Below are positions 36,974-44,775 of a stretch of 64,000 nt of DNA, piece by piece. Below the pieces are notes generated by a model that searched no databases, was not told where the DNA came from, and saw nothing but the letters and a program-made list of their open reading frames with translations. Numbering within the stretch: the first letter of the stretch is position 1; every line of letters begins with the position of its first letter. The position numbers and the translations under genes were made by a program. Source of the stretch: Rivularia sp. T60_A2020_040 (lineage in GTDB: Bacteria; Cyanobacteriota; Cyanobacteriia; Cyanobacteriales; Nostocaceae); NCBI GenBank assembly GCA_015272215.1, contig JACYMD010000063.1, forward strand, positions 98,945-162,944, read 5' to 3'.

Positions 36974-37510
36974 ATGGCTATATTAGATTCTAAAGGTCGC
37001 TTATTTGGCAAGTTCAATATTTTAGATATCGGTGCTTTACTCGTAATTTTACTAGTAATAGCAGGTATATTTTTGTTTCCAGGTACCACTGGTTCAGTAG
37101 CTCAAGTAGGTACCACAACACAACCTGTGGAAGTTGATTTGATTGTCATGGGATTAAAAGTACGCGATATGGAGAGATTAGCCAGCAAAGGGTTTAAAGA
37201 AGGGGGTGAAACAAACGTGATCATCCGTAATCAACCCTACGGTAAAATTCCCATTAAATCGATTCAAGTATTGCCCAAACAAATCCTCGTTACACAACCC
37301 GATGGTAGCGTTAAATTAATTCCGGAACCTAGGGAAAATATTTTTAGTACAGATATGCTTTTAACTTTAGCAGGTAAAGCAACAATCACTGACGGCGGAC
37401 CTGTTTTAGGTAATAGTAAAGTAAAAATTGGGATGCCATTTGAATTGGAAGGGTTTAATTACAACTTCAATGCTAGTGTAATTGATGTCAGAATTGAAGA
37501 TCAAAAATAA
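36974..37510 (+). CDS. DUF4330 membrane-anchored protein
   Basis: 178-residue protein of the DUF4330 family, known from cyanobacteria and some other bacteria, function unknown. The family start (MAILDSKGRLFGKFNILDIG) is followed by a transmembrane helix (LLVILLVIAGIFLFPGTTG, about 23-41), then an exported beta-rich domain (VEVDLIVMGLKVRDMERLAS, and IKIGMPFELEG-like VKIGMPFELEGFNYN). It stands alone, divergent from the M48 protease gene. Both being envelope proteins hints at a shared process, but only weakly. Confidence 0.85.
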   Translation: MAILDSKGRLFGKFNILDIGALLVILLVIAGIFLFPGTTGSVAQVGTTTQPVEVDLIVMGLKVRDMERLASKGFKEGGETNVIIRNQPYGKIPIKSIQVLPKQILVTQPDGSVKLIPEPRENIFSTDMLLTLAGKATITDGGPVLGNSKVKIGMPFELEGFNYNFNASVIDVRIEDQK

Positions 37511-37549
37511 ATAAATTGAAGTTCTAAAAGTTAAGGATAGTCAATAAGA

Positions 37550-37677
37550 TGTGTTAAGCCGTTGAGCTAAGCTAAAAAGCGTTTAATTTGTATATTGAAA
37601 TCTTATTAAAATCTTGTAGTGCGGGCATCCTGCTCGCTAGAAACATACAAATTAAATGTACGACAGCTTAACACAAT
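37550..37677. repeat. foldback (inverted-repeat) element
   Basis: Left arm pieces TGTGTTAAGC (37550-37559) and TTTAATTTGTAT (about 37582-37593) are mirrored by ATACAAATTAAA (about 37645-37656) and GCTTAACACA (about 37666-37675). The apex contains TAGTGCGGGCATCCTGCTCG, a motif also found with two changes at 53249-53268. It looks like a non-autonomous mobile or dispersed element. Confidence 0.55.
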
Positions 37678-37700
37678 TTCGATTGAAAGATGTATATTAT

Positions 37701-37727
37701 TAGCCCATAACAGTGGGCTATTTTTAT
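37701..37727 (+). terminator. terminator-like hairpin
   Basis: TAGCCCA (37701-37707) and TGGGCTA (37714-37720) form a 7-bp stem with 6-base loop, followed by TTTTTATTT. It could end transcripts that run past the DUF4330 gene, or a short RNA from the foldback element. Confidence 0.6.
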
Positions 37728-38280
37728 TTAGCCTTAGACTTACACTTTGAGGGTTATTCTTTGGAATTTTGTTAATCGAAAATACATTGTTTTTCACGAC
37801 ACAATGCAATCTAATTTATATCCAATTAAATTAATTGTTTTTATCAGTACAAAGTTTAATTATTATAGCGAATTTTAACTGCACTGTAACCAAAAACTGT
37901 TGTTATTTAAGATTTTGATATGTTAACTTATAAGTGTGAACAAGTCATTCAAAGGTCGCATTTACGACAAAATAAAAAGGGTGCGAATAGAAGAAAGCAT
38001 AAATAAATGAATCGAGAAGTTTAATGGTATATCTTACTAGTTATTAATCCTTACATCCTTAAATAGCACAGAATAATCATAGAGTTTGAATACCGAAAAG
38101 TCAATACAATTATTGTTCCTCACATTCTTCAAATTAATTCCAAAAAATAATCCCAATCTGTATTTTCAGGTCAAGGTGATAGAAACCTCGAAGTTGTGAG
38201 TAAATATTGTATCTACGACTGCTGCGAGATAATCGAATGCGAGCAAATTGACGCTTACACTTATCTACGAGATTTTCTCA

Positions 38281-38700
38281 ATGCTGCCATTTGAATTTGT
38301 AGTAATTGGTAAACCAGTTTCTCACCAAGCAAAAGAACGCAAGCGCGTTAATGATTGGAAGAAATTAGTTCGTGAAACTGCTGAATCTTCCTGGAATCAA
38401 AAAACTCCTTTAGGAGATTATGTCCAAGTAATTATTACGCATTATTATGATGCAGATCCCTGCGACGAATCAGCCGTTCCCGACAGCGACAATATAGTCA
38501 AGCCTGTCAGGGATGCTCTAAATGGTTTGATTTATGTTGATGATTATCAGATTACTGATTTCATTAGTCGTCGTCGCAATCTCAACGGTTCTTTTAGAAT
38601 CAAAGGCATCTCTCCAGCTTTAGCAGAAGGATTTTCCAATGGTGAAGAATTTCTACATATTAAAGTAGAATCTGCACCAGACCCTGGAGATTTATCTTAA
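38281..38700 (+). CDS. RusA-like Holliday junction resolvase
   Basis: 139-residue protein of the RusA family of crossover-junction endonucleases, small dimeric enzymes that cut Holliday junctions with Mg2+. The catalytic set is complete: Asp68, Asp70 and Lys74 in PDSDNIVKPVRDALNGL, and Asp87-Asp88 in YVDDYQITDF. The fold start (FEFVVIGKPVSHQAKERKRV) also matches. RusA genes are often phage-borne, but no phage gene is nearby and base composition fits the neighbours, so this looks like a resident gene. The start at 38281 (MLPFEFVV) is preferred over an ATG 11 codons upstream. A terminator follows. Confidence 0.82.
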   Translation: MLPFEFVVIGKPVSHQAKERKRVNDWKKLVRETAESSWNQKTPLGDYVQVIITHYYDADPCDESAVPDSDNIVKPVRDALNGLIYVDDYQITDFISRRRNLNGSFRIKGISPALAEGFSNGEEFLHIKVESAPDPGDLS

Positions 38701-38764
38701 TAAAGATAATCAGAGGGTAATCTACCTTGAATTTAATTTTAAATAAGTGTGAGAAAATAATACG

Positions 38765-38806
38765 AAAATGCACTGATTATTTCTTATAAAAAGTGCATTT
38801 TTTAGT
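38765..38806 (+). terminator. intrinsic terminator after the RusA-like gene
   Basis: 10-bp stem AAAATGCACT (38765-38774) with AGTGCATTTT (38792-38801), loop of 17 bases, followed by further T residues. Confidence 0.7.
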
Positions 38807-38919
38807 CTTTTTTTGAAATAAAAAACTATTCTTAAAACTTCATGAATTTCGGGAACATTTTTAGAAAACCTGTAACCAATTGCAATATATTTAACATTAC
38901 TATTCCCATGGGTTTGCTC

Positions 38920-38925
38920 TATAAT
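38920..38925 (+). promoter_or_regulatory. candidate -10 element (TATAAT)
   Basis: A perfect TATAAT 46 bases before the ATG at 38972. No good -35 hexamer lies 16-18 bases upstream, so it is only a candidate. Confidence 0.35.
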
Positions 38926-38971
38926 AAGTAAAGCGATTGATACTTCACCGGAGCAACTCTGAGTAATAGAT

Positions 38972-39283
38972 ATGAGCTATCAGGACAATCAAAATCCATT
39001 AGAATATCGGCGACTTCTAAAGCTTGCTAAAGAATATCGTGAGCAAGGTTATTCAGTTACCATCAATCCATCCCCGGAAAAGCTACCTACGGTATTGGCT
39101 GATTGTTCGCTTGATTTGATAGCTGTAAACGATAAAAAGGTTGTTGCTGCGAAAGTGAGAACCCGACAAAATCTCAGTTGTAACGGTTCTGAAGATTTAC
39201 GCAGGATTAGTAGATCGGTACAGCAGCTTCCCGGCTGGGAGTTTGAATTAGTAGTGACAAATTCCCGTACAAAAGCTAGCTAA
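38972..39283 (+). CDS. degenerate PD-(D/E)XK nuclease-like protein (REase_AHJR-like)
   Basis: 103-residue protein resembling the small restriction-endonuclease-fold family REase_AHJR-like: helix LLKLAKEYREQGYSV with Glu21, strand pair LDLIAVNDKKVVAAKVRTRQ, and a C-terminal QQLPGWEFELVVTN. In an active PD-(D/E)XK enzyme the core reads D-x(n)-E-x-K; here it is Asp48, Ala59, Lys61, so the central acid is missing and cleavage is unlikely. It may bind DNA or act as a regulator. A good -10 box lies upstream, and a terminator separates it from the RusA-like gene, so it is transcribed on its own. Confidence 0.6.
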   Translation: MSYQDNQNPLEYRRLLKLAKEYREQGYSVTINPSPEKLPTVLADCSLDLIAVNDKKVVAAKVRTRQNLSCNGSEDLRRISRSVQQLPGWEFELVVTNSRTKAS

Positions 39284-39432
39284 GTTGTTTTTTACTTTTG
39301 ATTGTTTCTGATCAATTTAATTGCTATCCTTTAGCTAAATTCCTGCCTGAATGATAGTTTTATTTGTGCTTCTACTTCTTACTTAGAATATTTTGGGTTT
39401 ACTATAGGGAGCTTTCCCATGTCTATAATTTT

Positions 39433-39470
39433 ATAAGTCATCAGTCTCAGGAATATGGCTGATGACTTAT
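39433..39470. terminator. 12-bp hairpin between convergent genes
   Basis: ATAAGTCATCAG (39433-39444) pairs perfectly with CTGATGACTTAT (39459-39470) around a 14-base loop, next to the stop of the alpha/beta hydrolase gene. No strong T-run on either side. Confidence 0.5.
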
Positions 39471-39472
39471 TA

Positions 39473-40369
39473 CTATGTATCGAGCAAAGGTATAAACTTT
39501 TTAATTAAACCAATTGTGACTCCAGGTAATTCCAATTGAGGTGTCAGCCCAACCGAATCTAATTGTTGAAAAATCTTAATTGCTTGAGGATTCATTTCTG
39601 CCAGACGATGACCGATTTTTGGTCCGGTAAATTGCGATTTTCGTCCCCAAATAATCCCTGTCGGAATTGTTAATTGTTGAATGTATTGCGATAAATCAAA
39701 GCACAAATCTCCACGTACAAAAGACAAAGCTGCATATTCTGCATTAGGTTGTTTTGCCGATTCTAAATAAGCTTCTACAATTTCTTGATAAACTCGATCG
39801 GAACTACCAAATTGCCGTTGTTCCAAAAAGCTACGAATACCACCACTAGTAGCAACCCCCGTACTATAAATCAATTTATCCAGAATTGGTGTACTAACTA
39901 ACTGTGCGAAAAAGCTACGGGAATAGTTTTCACCAAAATCAGAAAGTCCTGCTGGAGTAGTTAGAATTAAAGACTTGAATAATTCCGGATCAGCGATCGC
40001 AACTCTAATTGTAAATGCTGCAGTTAAAGAAGAAGCAATTACCTTAACCGCACCATCACAGGTTTGCTGCAAAAATTCCGCAATCGTAGTTAAGTAATCG
40101 TCAATTTGGTAATTTCGTTCTGGATGTTCCGACTCACCCCAACCAATCAAATCTGGGGCAATAATGCGATATTCTGCTGCAAAGGCTGGATAAACTTTTG
40201 ACCATTCATAAGCAGAAGATCCACCACCAAATCCGTGGAGAAATACCAAAGTTTCTTTGTCTGTATTCCCAGCCTTATCCTGCCAAGGAAAGCCTGTATT
40301 GGTATAGTAAATCATCCTACCTAATGATGTATTTACTGAGTTACGTTCAAATCCCAGTGGCTGAAACAT
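39473..40369 (-). CDS. alpha/beta-hydrolase fold protein, catalytic triad apparently lost
   Basis: 298-residue alpha/beta-hydrolase fold protein. The oxyanion region is clear (VFLHGFGGGSSAYEW, about residues 42-56) and PDLIGWGESEHPERNY is typical. The nucleophile elbow reads VIASSLTAAFT instead of GxSxG: the serine remains but both glycines are gone. Where the acid is expected (WGxxD) it reads WGRKSQF, and where the histidine is expected (GHxPxxE) it reads VGLTPQLELP. So it probably is not a normal esterase; it may bind a ligand or act as a scaffold. No signal peptide. Stand-alone gene. Confidence 0.78.
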   Translation of the reverse strand: MFQPLGFERNSVNTSLGRMIYYTNTGFPWQDKAGNTDKETLVFLHGFGGGSSAYEWSKVYPAFAAEYRIIAPDLIGWGESEHPERNYQIDDYLTTIAEFLQQTCDGAVKVIASSLTAAFTIRVAIADPELFKSLILTTPAGLSDFGENYSRSFFAQLVSTPILDKLIYSTGVATSGGIRSFLEQRQFGSSDRVYQEIVEAYLESAKQPNAEYAALSFVRGDLCFDLSQYIQQLTIPTGIIWGRKSQFTGPKIGHRLAEMNPQAIKIFQQLDSVGLTPQLELPGVTIGLIKKFIPLLDT

Positions 40370-40819
40370 AAGTATTTTTCTTAATTGTGTCCCGTTATGC
40401 GTGGGGTGAGTGAGAGTTATTAACCCTTAATTTAATTATCAGCTAAATCTTCACATAATAACTTCTTACTTTAGAGAGATTAAGCAGATGTAAATTTACT
40501 GTGTTGCTTGTAAAGATTTAGTGTTTATTTTTTCACCACATGAAATTTTTAAGCTTGTAAATACAAGACTTCCGTATTTATCACGGGTATCTAATAGAAC
40601 CATTATAGAAAGTTATAGTTGAAAATTTTATGATAGTCTATCAGAAACATCACTGATAGATATGAACGTCAACAAAGCTTAGAACATTCCTTACTGATAG
40701 TGTAATTGTTCTGAATGCTGCTTGTTGATTGAGTCGCTTGCAAGCCATTAAATCCAATGCAGTCCGGAAAGACGCAATTATTCTCTGTATGATTAGTAAT
40801 TTTAATTTTTATCTGAGCA
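40370..40819. other. intergenic region, nothing recognised
   Basis: 450 bases between divergent genes; A+T-rich, no repeat array, RNA or clear promoter seen. Confidence 0.4.
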
Positions 40820-41401
40820 ATGGTAAAACAGGCTTATATTCGACCGGGTGTACCAACGCTTGAGGAGCCTTTGTTTAAGTTTAACAACCTTAATGATTAT
40901 TCTCAAAGTTATACACCAACTTATTCAAGTGTAAGATGTCCGCAGAATGAGACAATAGATTCCTTCCTAGCTGATTGTGTTCTTTTAGAGCTAGATAATT
41001 TAAAGTGTTTTGAAGTGGTGGAACGTCAATACGAGAGTCGAGGCGTGATTTTTCATAATTGTATCGCCATCGAACCTTCAAATCCGGCATTTCCGCCCCA
41101 TTCTGGTGTAGTAGTATTAATGGGTTCGCCCCATAGCGGATTGTTAGAAGCGACTTTTGTGCGTCCCGTCAACTTCGTTAGTGCTTTTGTTACCAGTTCC
41201 CAGCGATTGGTATTATCCGCTTATGATCGCGATCGCCAAGTGTTAAATCAAGCGGTATTACCCTCCGGTAATCTTGCTAATTCCGACTCAGGGATAGCCC
41301 CGAATGTTTTGTTATCCGTATCGGCTCAGAATATTCATTCTGTTAGCTTCCGGGCTTTCGATGGTCAATTTACCATTGACGATTTAGGTTTTCGTTATTA
41401 A
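40820..41401 (+). CDS. conserved hypothetical protein, beta-rich
   Basis: 193-residue protein not assigned to a named family. The sequence is beta-rich: HNCIAIEPSNPAFPPHSGVV and LMGSPHSGLLEATFVRPVNF suggest a jelly-roll or lectin-like fold, and the ending FTIDDLGFRY resembles the final strand of PEP-CTERM-type secreted domains. However, no signal peptide or sorting tail is present, so it appears cytoplasmic. Three cysteines are spread through the N-terminal half. Starts MVKQAYIRPGVPTLEEP with a GAG upstream. Function unknown. Confidence 0.6.
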   Translation: MVKQAYIRPGVPTLEEPLFKFNNLNDYSQSYTPTYSSVRCPQNETIDSFLADCVLLELDNLKCFEVVERQYESRGVIFHNCIAIEPSNPAFPPHSGVVVLMGSPHSGLLEATFVRPVNFVSAFVTSSQRLVLSAYDRDRQVLNQAVLPSGNLANSDSGIAPNVLLSVSAQNIHSVSFRAFDGQFTIDDLGFRY

Positions 41402-41526
41402 CCTTGCCAATAGCAAATTTTACTGATAAATTTTCTGATAAATCTGGTAAATACTATTGTAGATTCTAGTTTTTTAATCGAAAACTATAGCCAACAGTAA
41501 ATCTTAAATATTGGTAGGTAAGTAAC

Positions 41527-42291
41527 GTGTCGCAATTGGCTTCGTCTTCTTGGCAGCGATTGATCAAAAATACCCCATTCAAGGAACTTCCGCAGTTAAA
41601 GACACAAGCCACAAAAGGACGAATATTGCAACATAGAAACCCAGCCCAGTTTCTGTGGTTCCTGACAATTCTCGTTACCATGGTTTTGTGGAACCCTAAG
41701 TTATTATTTTCTTGTGGTGCGGGCGGTTTTGTGATGTTATTAGTATATTCGATGCCGCAGTGGGATTGGTCACAATTTTGGTGTCGAATAAGTAACTTTC
41801 TGCAAACAACTCGCGGACGTTTAGTATTATCGGTAACTAGTGGTTTATTTGCTTGCTTAGGCACCTATATCGCAGTAACAATTTGCGTAAACTCCAACAA
41901 CCTTTGGATTGCTGCAGGTGCGATCGCTCAAGGTTTAGCAATTGTAACAATTTTAATTTTATTAGCATGGTTGCCCATAAGTTTATATGGAAATCAAGAA
42001 CAACAGCAATTAGAACAGTTGTTGGAATATTTGATAGACATAGATCCCCTCAAACGTATGATTGGTTTGCGTAAGTTAACAAAATTAGCAACTCGTCAAC
42101 AGCTTGAGTCAGAGACTAAGCAATATATTATTGAGTGTTTAACACTTTTGTTAACAAAGGAATCAGTTGCAGCAATTAGAGATACAGCTTTTGATAGCTT
42201 ACAAGCATTGGAACCAGCACCAAAAGCTGTATTAAAAAACATGAAAACTTTAGTACCTTTGTCTGTTAAAGTTAAAATTGGTAATAGGTAA
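41527..42291 (+). CDS. conserved membrane protein with HEAT-like C-terminal half
   Basis: 254-residue protein with a GTG start. Four hydrophobic helices form two hairpins: about residues 41-77 (FLWFLTILVTMVLWNPKLLF) and 103-158 (LVLSVTSGLFACLGTYIAVT and IVTILILLAWLPISLY). The cytoplasmic C-terminal ~90 residues are helical (LEYLIDIDPLKRMIGLRKLT, IRDTAFDSLQALEPAPKA) and resemble HEAT/armadillo repeats, which bind other proteins. The final codons GGT AAT AGG TAA come from a GGTAATA heptamer array. Likely cyanobacterial; function unknown. Convergent with the FtsE-like gene. Confidence 0.65.
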   Translation: MSQLASSSWQRLIKNTPFKELPQLKTQATKGRILQHRNPAQFLWFLTILVTMVLWNPKLLFSCGAGGFVMLLVYSMPQWDWSQFWCRISNFLQTTRGRLVLSVTSGLFACLGTYIAVTICVNSNNLWIAAGAIAQGLAIVTILILLAWLPISLYGNQEQQQLEQLLEYLIDIDPLKRMIGLRKLTKLATRQQLESETKQYIIECLTLLLTKESVAAIRDTAFDSLQALEPAPKAVLKNMKTLVPLSVKVKIGNR

Positions 42292-42313
42292 TAGGTAATG
42301 GGTAATAGGTAAT
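42287..42313. repeat. heptamer array (GGTAATA)
   Basis: About four GGTAATA units, overlapping the last codons and stop of the membrane protein gene and ending at the MITE-like element. Confidence 0.8.
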
Positions 42314-42405
42314 AGACATCTCCGAAAATTAATTATGCGTTACCCAGAACCCTTGTAGAGACGTAGCAATACGCCCCGTCTCTACATCTTTTTCGGAGAT
42401 GTCTA
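42313..42405. mobile_element. MITE-like element with 15-bp terminal inverted repeats and TA flanks
   Basis: Perfect outer arms AGACATCTCCGAAAA (42314-42328) and its complement (42390-42404), flanked by TA on both sides, the target used by IS630/Tc1-mariner elements. An inner 10-bp inverted repeat TGTAGAGACG (42354-42363) and CGTCTCTACA (42377-42386) makes the whole element fold back. At ~91 bases it cannot encode a protein. Confidence 0.55.
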
Positions 42406-42420
42406 ATGAGTAATAAAATC

Positions 42421-42452
42421 TAACTCCTAACTCCTAACTCCTAACTCCTAAC
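42421..42452. repeat. heptamer array (TAACTCC)
   Basis: Four perfect TAACTCC units and a partial one, ending against the stop codon of the FtsE-like gene (42452-42454). Confidence 0.85.
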
Positions 42453-43192
42453 TATTCATATACTTTTCCATTACATACTTTTACTACTCGGCGATCGCAA
42501 CGTCTTACCAAGTGTTCGTCATGGGTAGTAACAATTACTGTAGCCCCAAAGGAATTTAACTTACTTAATATTTGGATTATTTGCCAAGAATTATCTGGAT
42601 CTAAATTTCCGGTTGGTTCATCTGCTAAAAGCAAGGGTGGAGTTGCAACAATTGCTCGTGCCATACTTACCCGTTGTTGCTCTCCTCCAGAAAGATGATC
42701 GGGAAAACAATTAGCTTTACTGAGTAAACCGACTAACTTTAAAGTAGGTTCCAAACGTCTTTGAATTTCCTTGCGGGTGTAGCCTTGAGCTTGCAAAACC
42801 ACAGAAATATTTTCCTTTACCGTTCGCTGAGGGATTAATTTGTAGTCTTGGAAAACAATACCAATGCGTCGTCGCAATAAAGACAAACCATCACCACGTA
42901 ACTTTGCCACATTGCGATCGTCAACAATCACTTCTCCTTGGGTTGCTAACTCTTCACCATACAGCAGTTTGATCAGAGTGGATTTACCAGAACCACTCGG
43001 TCCGGTAATAAATACAAATTCCCCTTTCTTAATGTTTAAGTTAGCATCTACTAAAGCATCCGCTGCATTAACATAGCTTTTTGTTACAGAACGCAGCTGA
43101 ACCATAAAATTACTGCTATTGTTTTTACCTTTGTTTTCTTGAGGAAAATCGGTAGATTTATCAATTGTGCTGTTATTAGTAATAACCGACAT
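42452..43192 (-). CDS. ftsE: FtsE-like ABC transporter ATP-binding protein
   Basis: 246-residue ABC ATPase closest in pattern to FtsE, which with FtsX couples cell division to peptidoglycan hydrolysis. After a ~30-residue polar extension the domain begins VQLRSVTKSYVNAADALVDA; Walker A is GPSGSGKS, the Q-loop VFQDYKLIPQRT is typical of FtsE, the signature is LSGGEQQR, and Walker B is LLLADEPTG with the switch His in TTHDEHL. FtsX is not in the window, which is usual for cyanobacteria where the two are unlinked. The stop codon abuts a TAACTCC heptamer array. Lol-type ATPases look similar, so FtsE is likely but not certain. Confidence 0.85.
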   Translation of the reverse strand: MSVITNNSTIDKSTDFPQENKGKNNSSNFMVQLRSVTKSYVNAADALVDANLNIKKGEFVFITGPSGSGKSTLIKLLYGEELATQGEVIVDDRNVAKLRGDGLSLLRRRIGIVFQDYKLIPQRTVKENISVVLQAQGYTRKEIQRRLEPTLKLVGLLSKANCFPDHLSGGEQQRVSMARAIVATPPLLLADEPTGNLDPDNSWQIIQILSKLNSFGATVIVTTHDEHLVRRCDRRVVKVCNGKVYE

Positions 43193-43235
43193 TGCTGTTT
43201 ATTGGGATTAAATAAAAAATTCAATACAAAACAAG

Positions 43236-43260
43236 TATTCCCAGAACAAGCCTGGGAATA
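43236..43260 (-). terminator. hairpin downstream of the glycosyltransferase gene
   Basis: TATTCCCAG (43236-43244) pairs with CTGGGAATA (43252-43260) over a 7-base loop. On the minus strand it follows the WecG/TagA gene and its heptamer array and precedes a T-rich stretch, so it can end that transcript. Confidence 0.5.
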
Positions 43261-43291
43261 TCAAAATCTTTATTTAAAGGTCAAAAATTAC

Positions 43292-43332
43292 TATCAACTG
43301 TCAACTGTCAACTGTCCACTGTCCACTGTCAA
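43292..43332. repeat. heptamer tandem array (CTGTCAA / CTGTCCA)
   Basis: Five to six units, ending 7 bases from the stop codon of the WecG/TagA gene. Confidence 0.85.
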
Positions 43333-43339
43333 GAAAAAC

Positions 43340-44089
43340 TCAAGCACCTTTGGTTTTTACACCGTAAATCAAGGCTTTCCAAGCAAATTTAGGTAAAGCT
43401 AACATCCGTCGCCATCGCCAAGGTTCTTGATAAAGACGATATAGCCATTCTAAATTATTATCACCCAACCAAGCCGGAGCGCGAGTTTTGGCTCCTGACC
43501 AAATATCAAAACTACCACCGACACCAATCCAAATAGCTTGGGGACACAAATGACGGTTTTGTTTGATCCATAGTTCTTGACGCGGTACTCCTAAACCCAC
43601 ATAAATAAGTTGCGGTTGTAATTGAGACAGAGTAGAGTGCAGTTGTTGTTCTTCTTCTGGGGAATGATAGCCAGAATGAGTTCCGACTATATTTAAACGG
43701 GGAATTTGTTCTTGCCAGAATTGTGCTGCGGCTGCTGCGGTTCCCGGCTTTCCTCCGTAGAAAAATACTCCTGAATCAGGAGAGTTTTGTCCAATTTCCC
43801 GCAACACTGCTTCTGCTAATTCAATTCCTGGAACTCGACGTACATCTTGCTTTAAAAGTAATCGTAGATATAAAACTATCCCAGCACCGTCGGGAATTAC
43901 TAACTCAGCAGCTTTGATTATAGTCGCGAGAGTTTCATTTCGCTCCGCTTGCATGGTCATTTCTGCATTCAGCGTCACTACATGAGTTCCCATTCTCTGC
44001 TGCAATCGTTCTAACAAGTAGCCTGGGTAATTTGTCGTTAAATGAATCGGTAGTCCCAAAACCGACATTTTTTTAGGCGGTTTAATCAT
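43340..44089 (-). CDS. WecG/TagA/CpsF family glycosyltransferase
   Basis: 249-residue GT26-family glycosyltransferase that transfers N-acetylmannosamine(uronic acid)-type sugars to a lipid-linked acceptor in exopolysaccharide or wall-polymer synthesis. Family features: NAEMTMQAERNE, VIPDGAGIVLYLRLL with the catalytic Asp, VRRVPGIELAEAVLRE, FFYGGKPGTAAAAAQFW, and LIYVGLGVPRQELWIKQN. The end (PAWLGDNNLEWLYRLYQEPW) is the usual membrane-associating C-terminus. No other polysaccharide genes are nearby, so the polymer is unknown. Confidence 0.9.
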   Translation of the reverse strand: MIKPPKKMSVLGLPIHLTTNYPGYLLERLQQRMGTHVVTLNAEMTMQAERNETLATIIKAAELVIPDGAGIVLYLRLLLKQDVRRVPGIELAEAVLREIGQNSPDSGVFFYGGKPGTAAAAAQFWQEQIPRLNIVGTHSGYHSPEEEQQLHSTLSQLQPQLIYVGLGVPRQELWIKQNRHLCPQAIWIGVGGSFDIWSGAKTRAPAWLGDNNLEWLYRLYQEPWRWRRMLALPKFAWKALIYGVKTKGA

Positions 44090-44775
44090 GCTCTAATCCA
44101 GATTCGCCTCACACCAAGTTTTATCGAAGCTAGTTTATCAAATTTGTTCCTTAATTGTTTGTGTTGCATTTATGGTTATGGCTTGTTTAATTGCTTTAAT
44201 CACAAAATTAATTATTTTAATTTTAATTTTAATTTGTAGTTTATCTTACTAAATATTTATCGTCGTAAAAAGTCACTATAAATACTTAAATATTTAAGAT
44301 AATCATATATTTTAAAACTTTGTATTTTAAGTAGTCTTTTTAGATGCCCTATTAAACAAACCATTGCAAATAAACTCACAGCATCTTCCAAAACGCCGGT
44401 ATAATTTTCACAACGGAGGTGAAAGAGGAATCAAAATACACTTGAGTCTAATTGGGAGTCTATACCTTTTCAAACACAAATACGATTGATAGGGTAAGAT
44501 TAACTACTTATGGGGATTAGTTGACGAACTCTAATTAATATAGTCGTATATTTCAACTCTAACCGTATTAGATTCTTTTTATCAGGCGTACTTAACTCAA
44601 ATTGTATATTTATAGCATTTGCTATATGGGTTGTGAATACCTTATTGATCAGATATCAACCATCCCTTGTGAGTTTTATGCCATTAAGAGTACAGATGTA
44701 AAGGAAACTGTATCTTAATAGACTTTTTATTAAACTCAATTTTACAGTTAATAGTTTAACGGGCAGAAAGTTACC
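44090..44775. other. intergenic region, no gene recognised
   Basis: 686 bases between divergent genes; very A+T-rich on the left. A 26-codon hydrophobic open frame begins at 44172, but it lies in low-complexity DNA. A purine-rich piece (ACGGAGGTGAAAGAGG, about 44413-44428) looks like a strong ribosome-binding site with no following gene. No promoter identified for the regulator at 44776. Confidence 0.4.

Larger units (their letters stand above)
37511..38280. other. intergenic region with foldback repeat and hairpin
   Basis: 770 bases. Contents: the foldback element at 37550-37677, a terminator-like hairpin at 37701-37727, then ~500 bases of A+T-rich DNA with no credible gene. An in-frame ATG 33 bases before the RusA start is ignored because the conserved protein begins at 38281. 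Confidence 0.5.

Noticed and set aside
38248..38280. Upstream ATG extending the RusA-like protein by 11 residues
   Set aside because: The RusA fold begins at the internal Met; the extension is A/T-rich leader sequence.
44172..44252. 26-codon hydrophobic frame (MVMACLIALITKLIILILIL...)
   Set aside because: Encoded by low-complexity TTTTAA repeats without a ribosome-binding site; hydrophobicity follows from T-rich codons.
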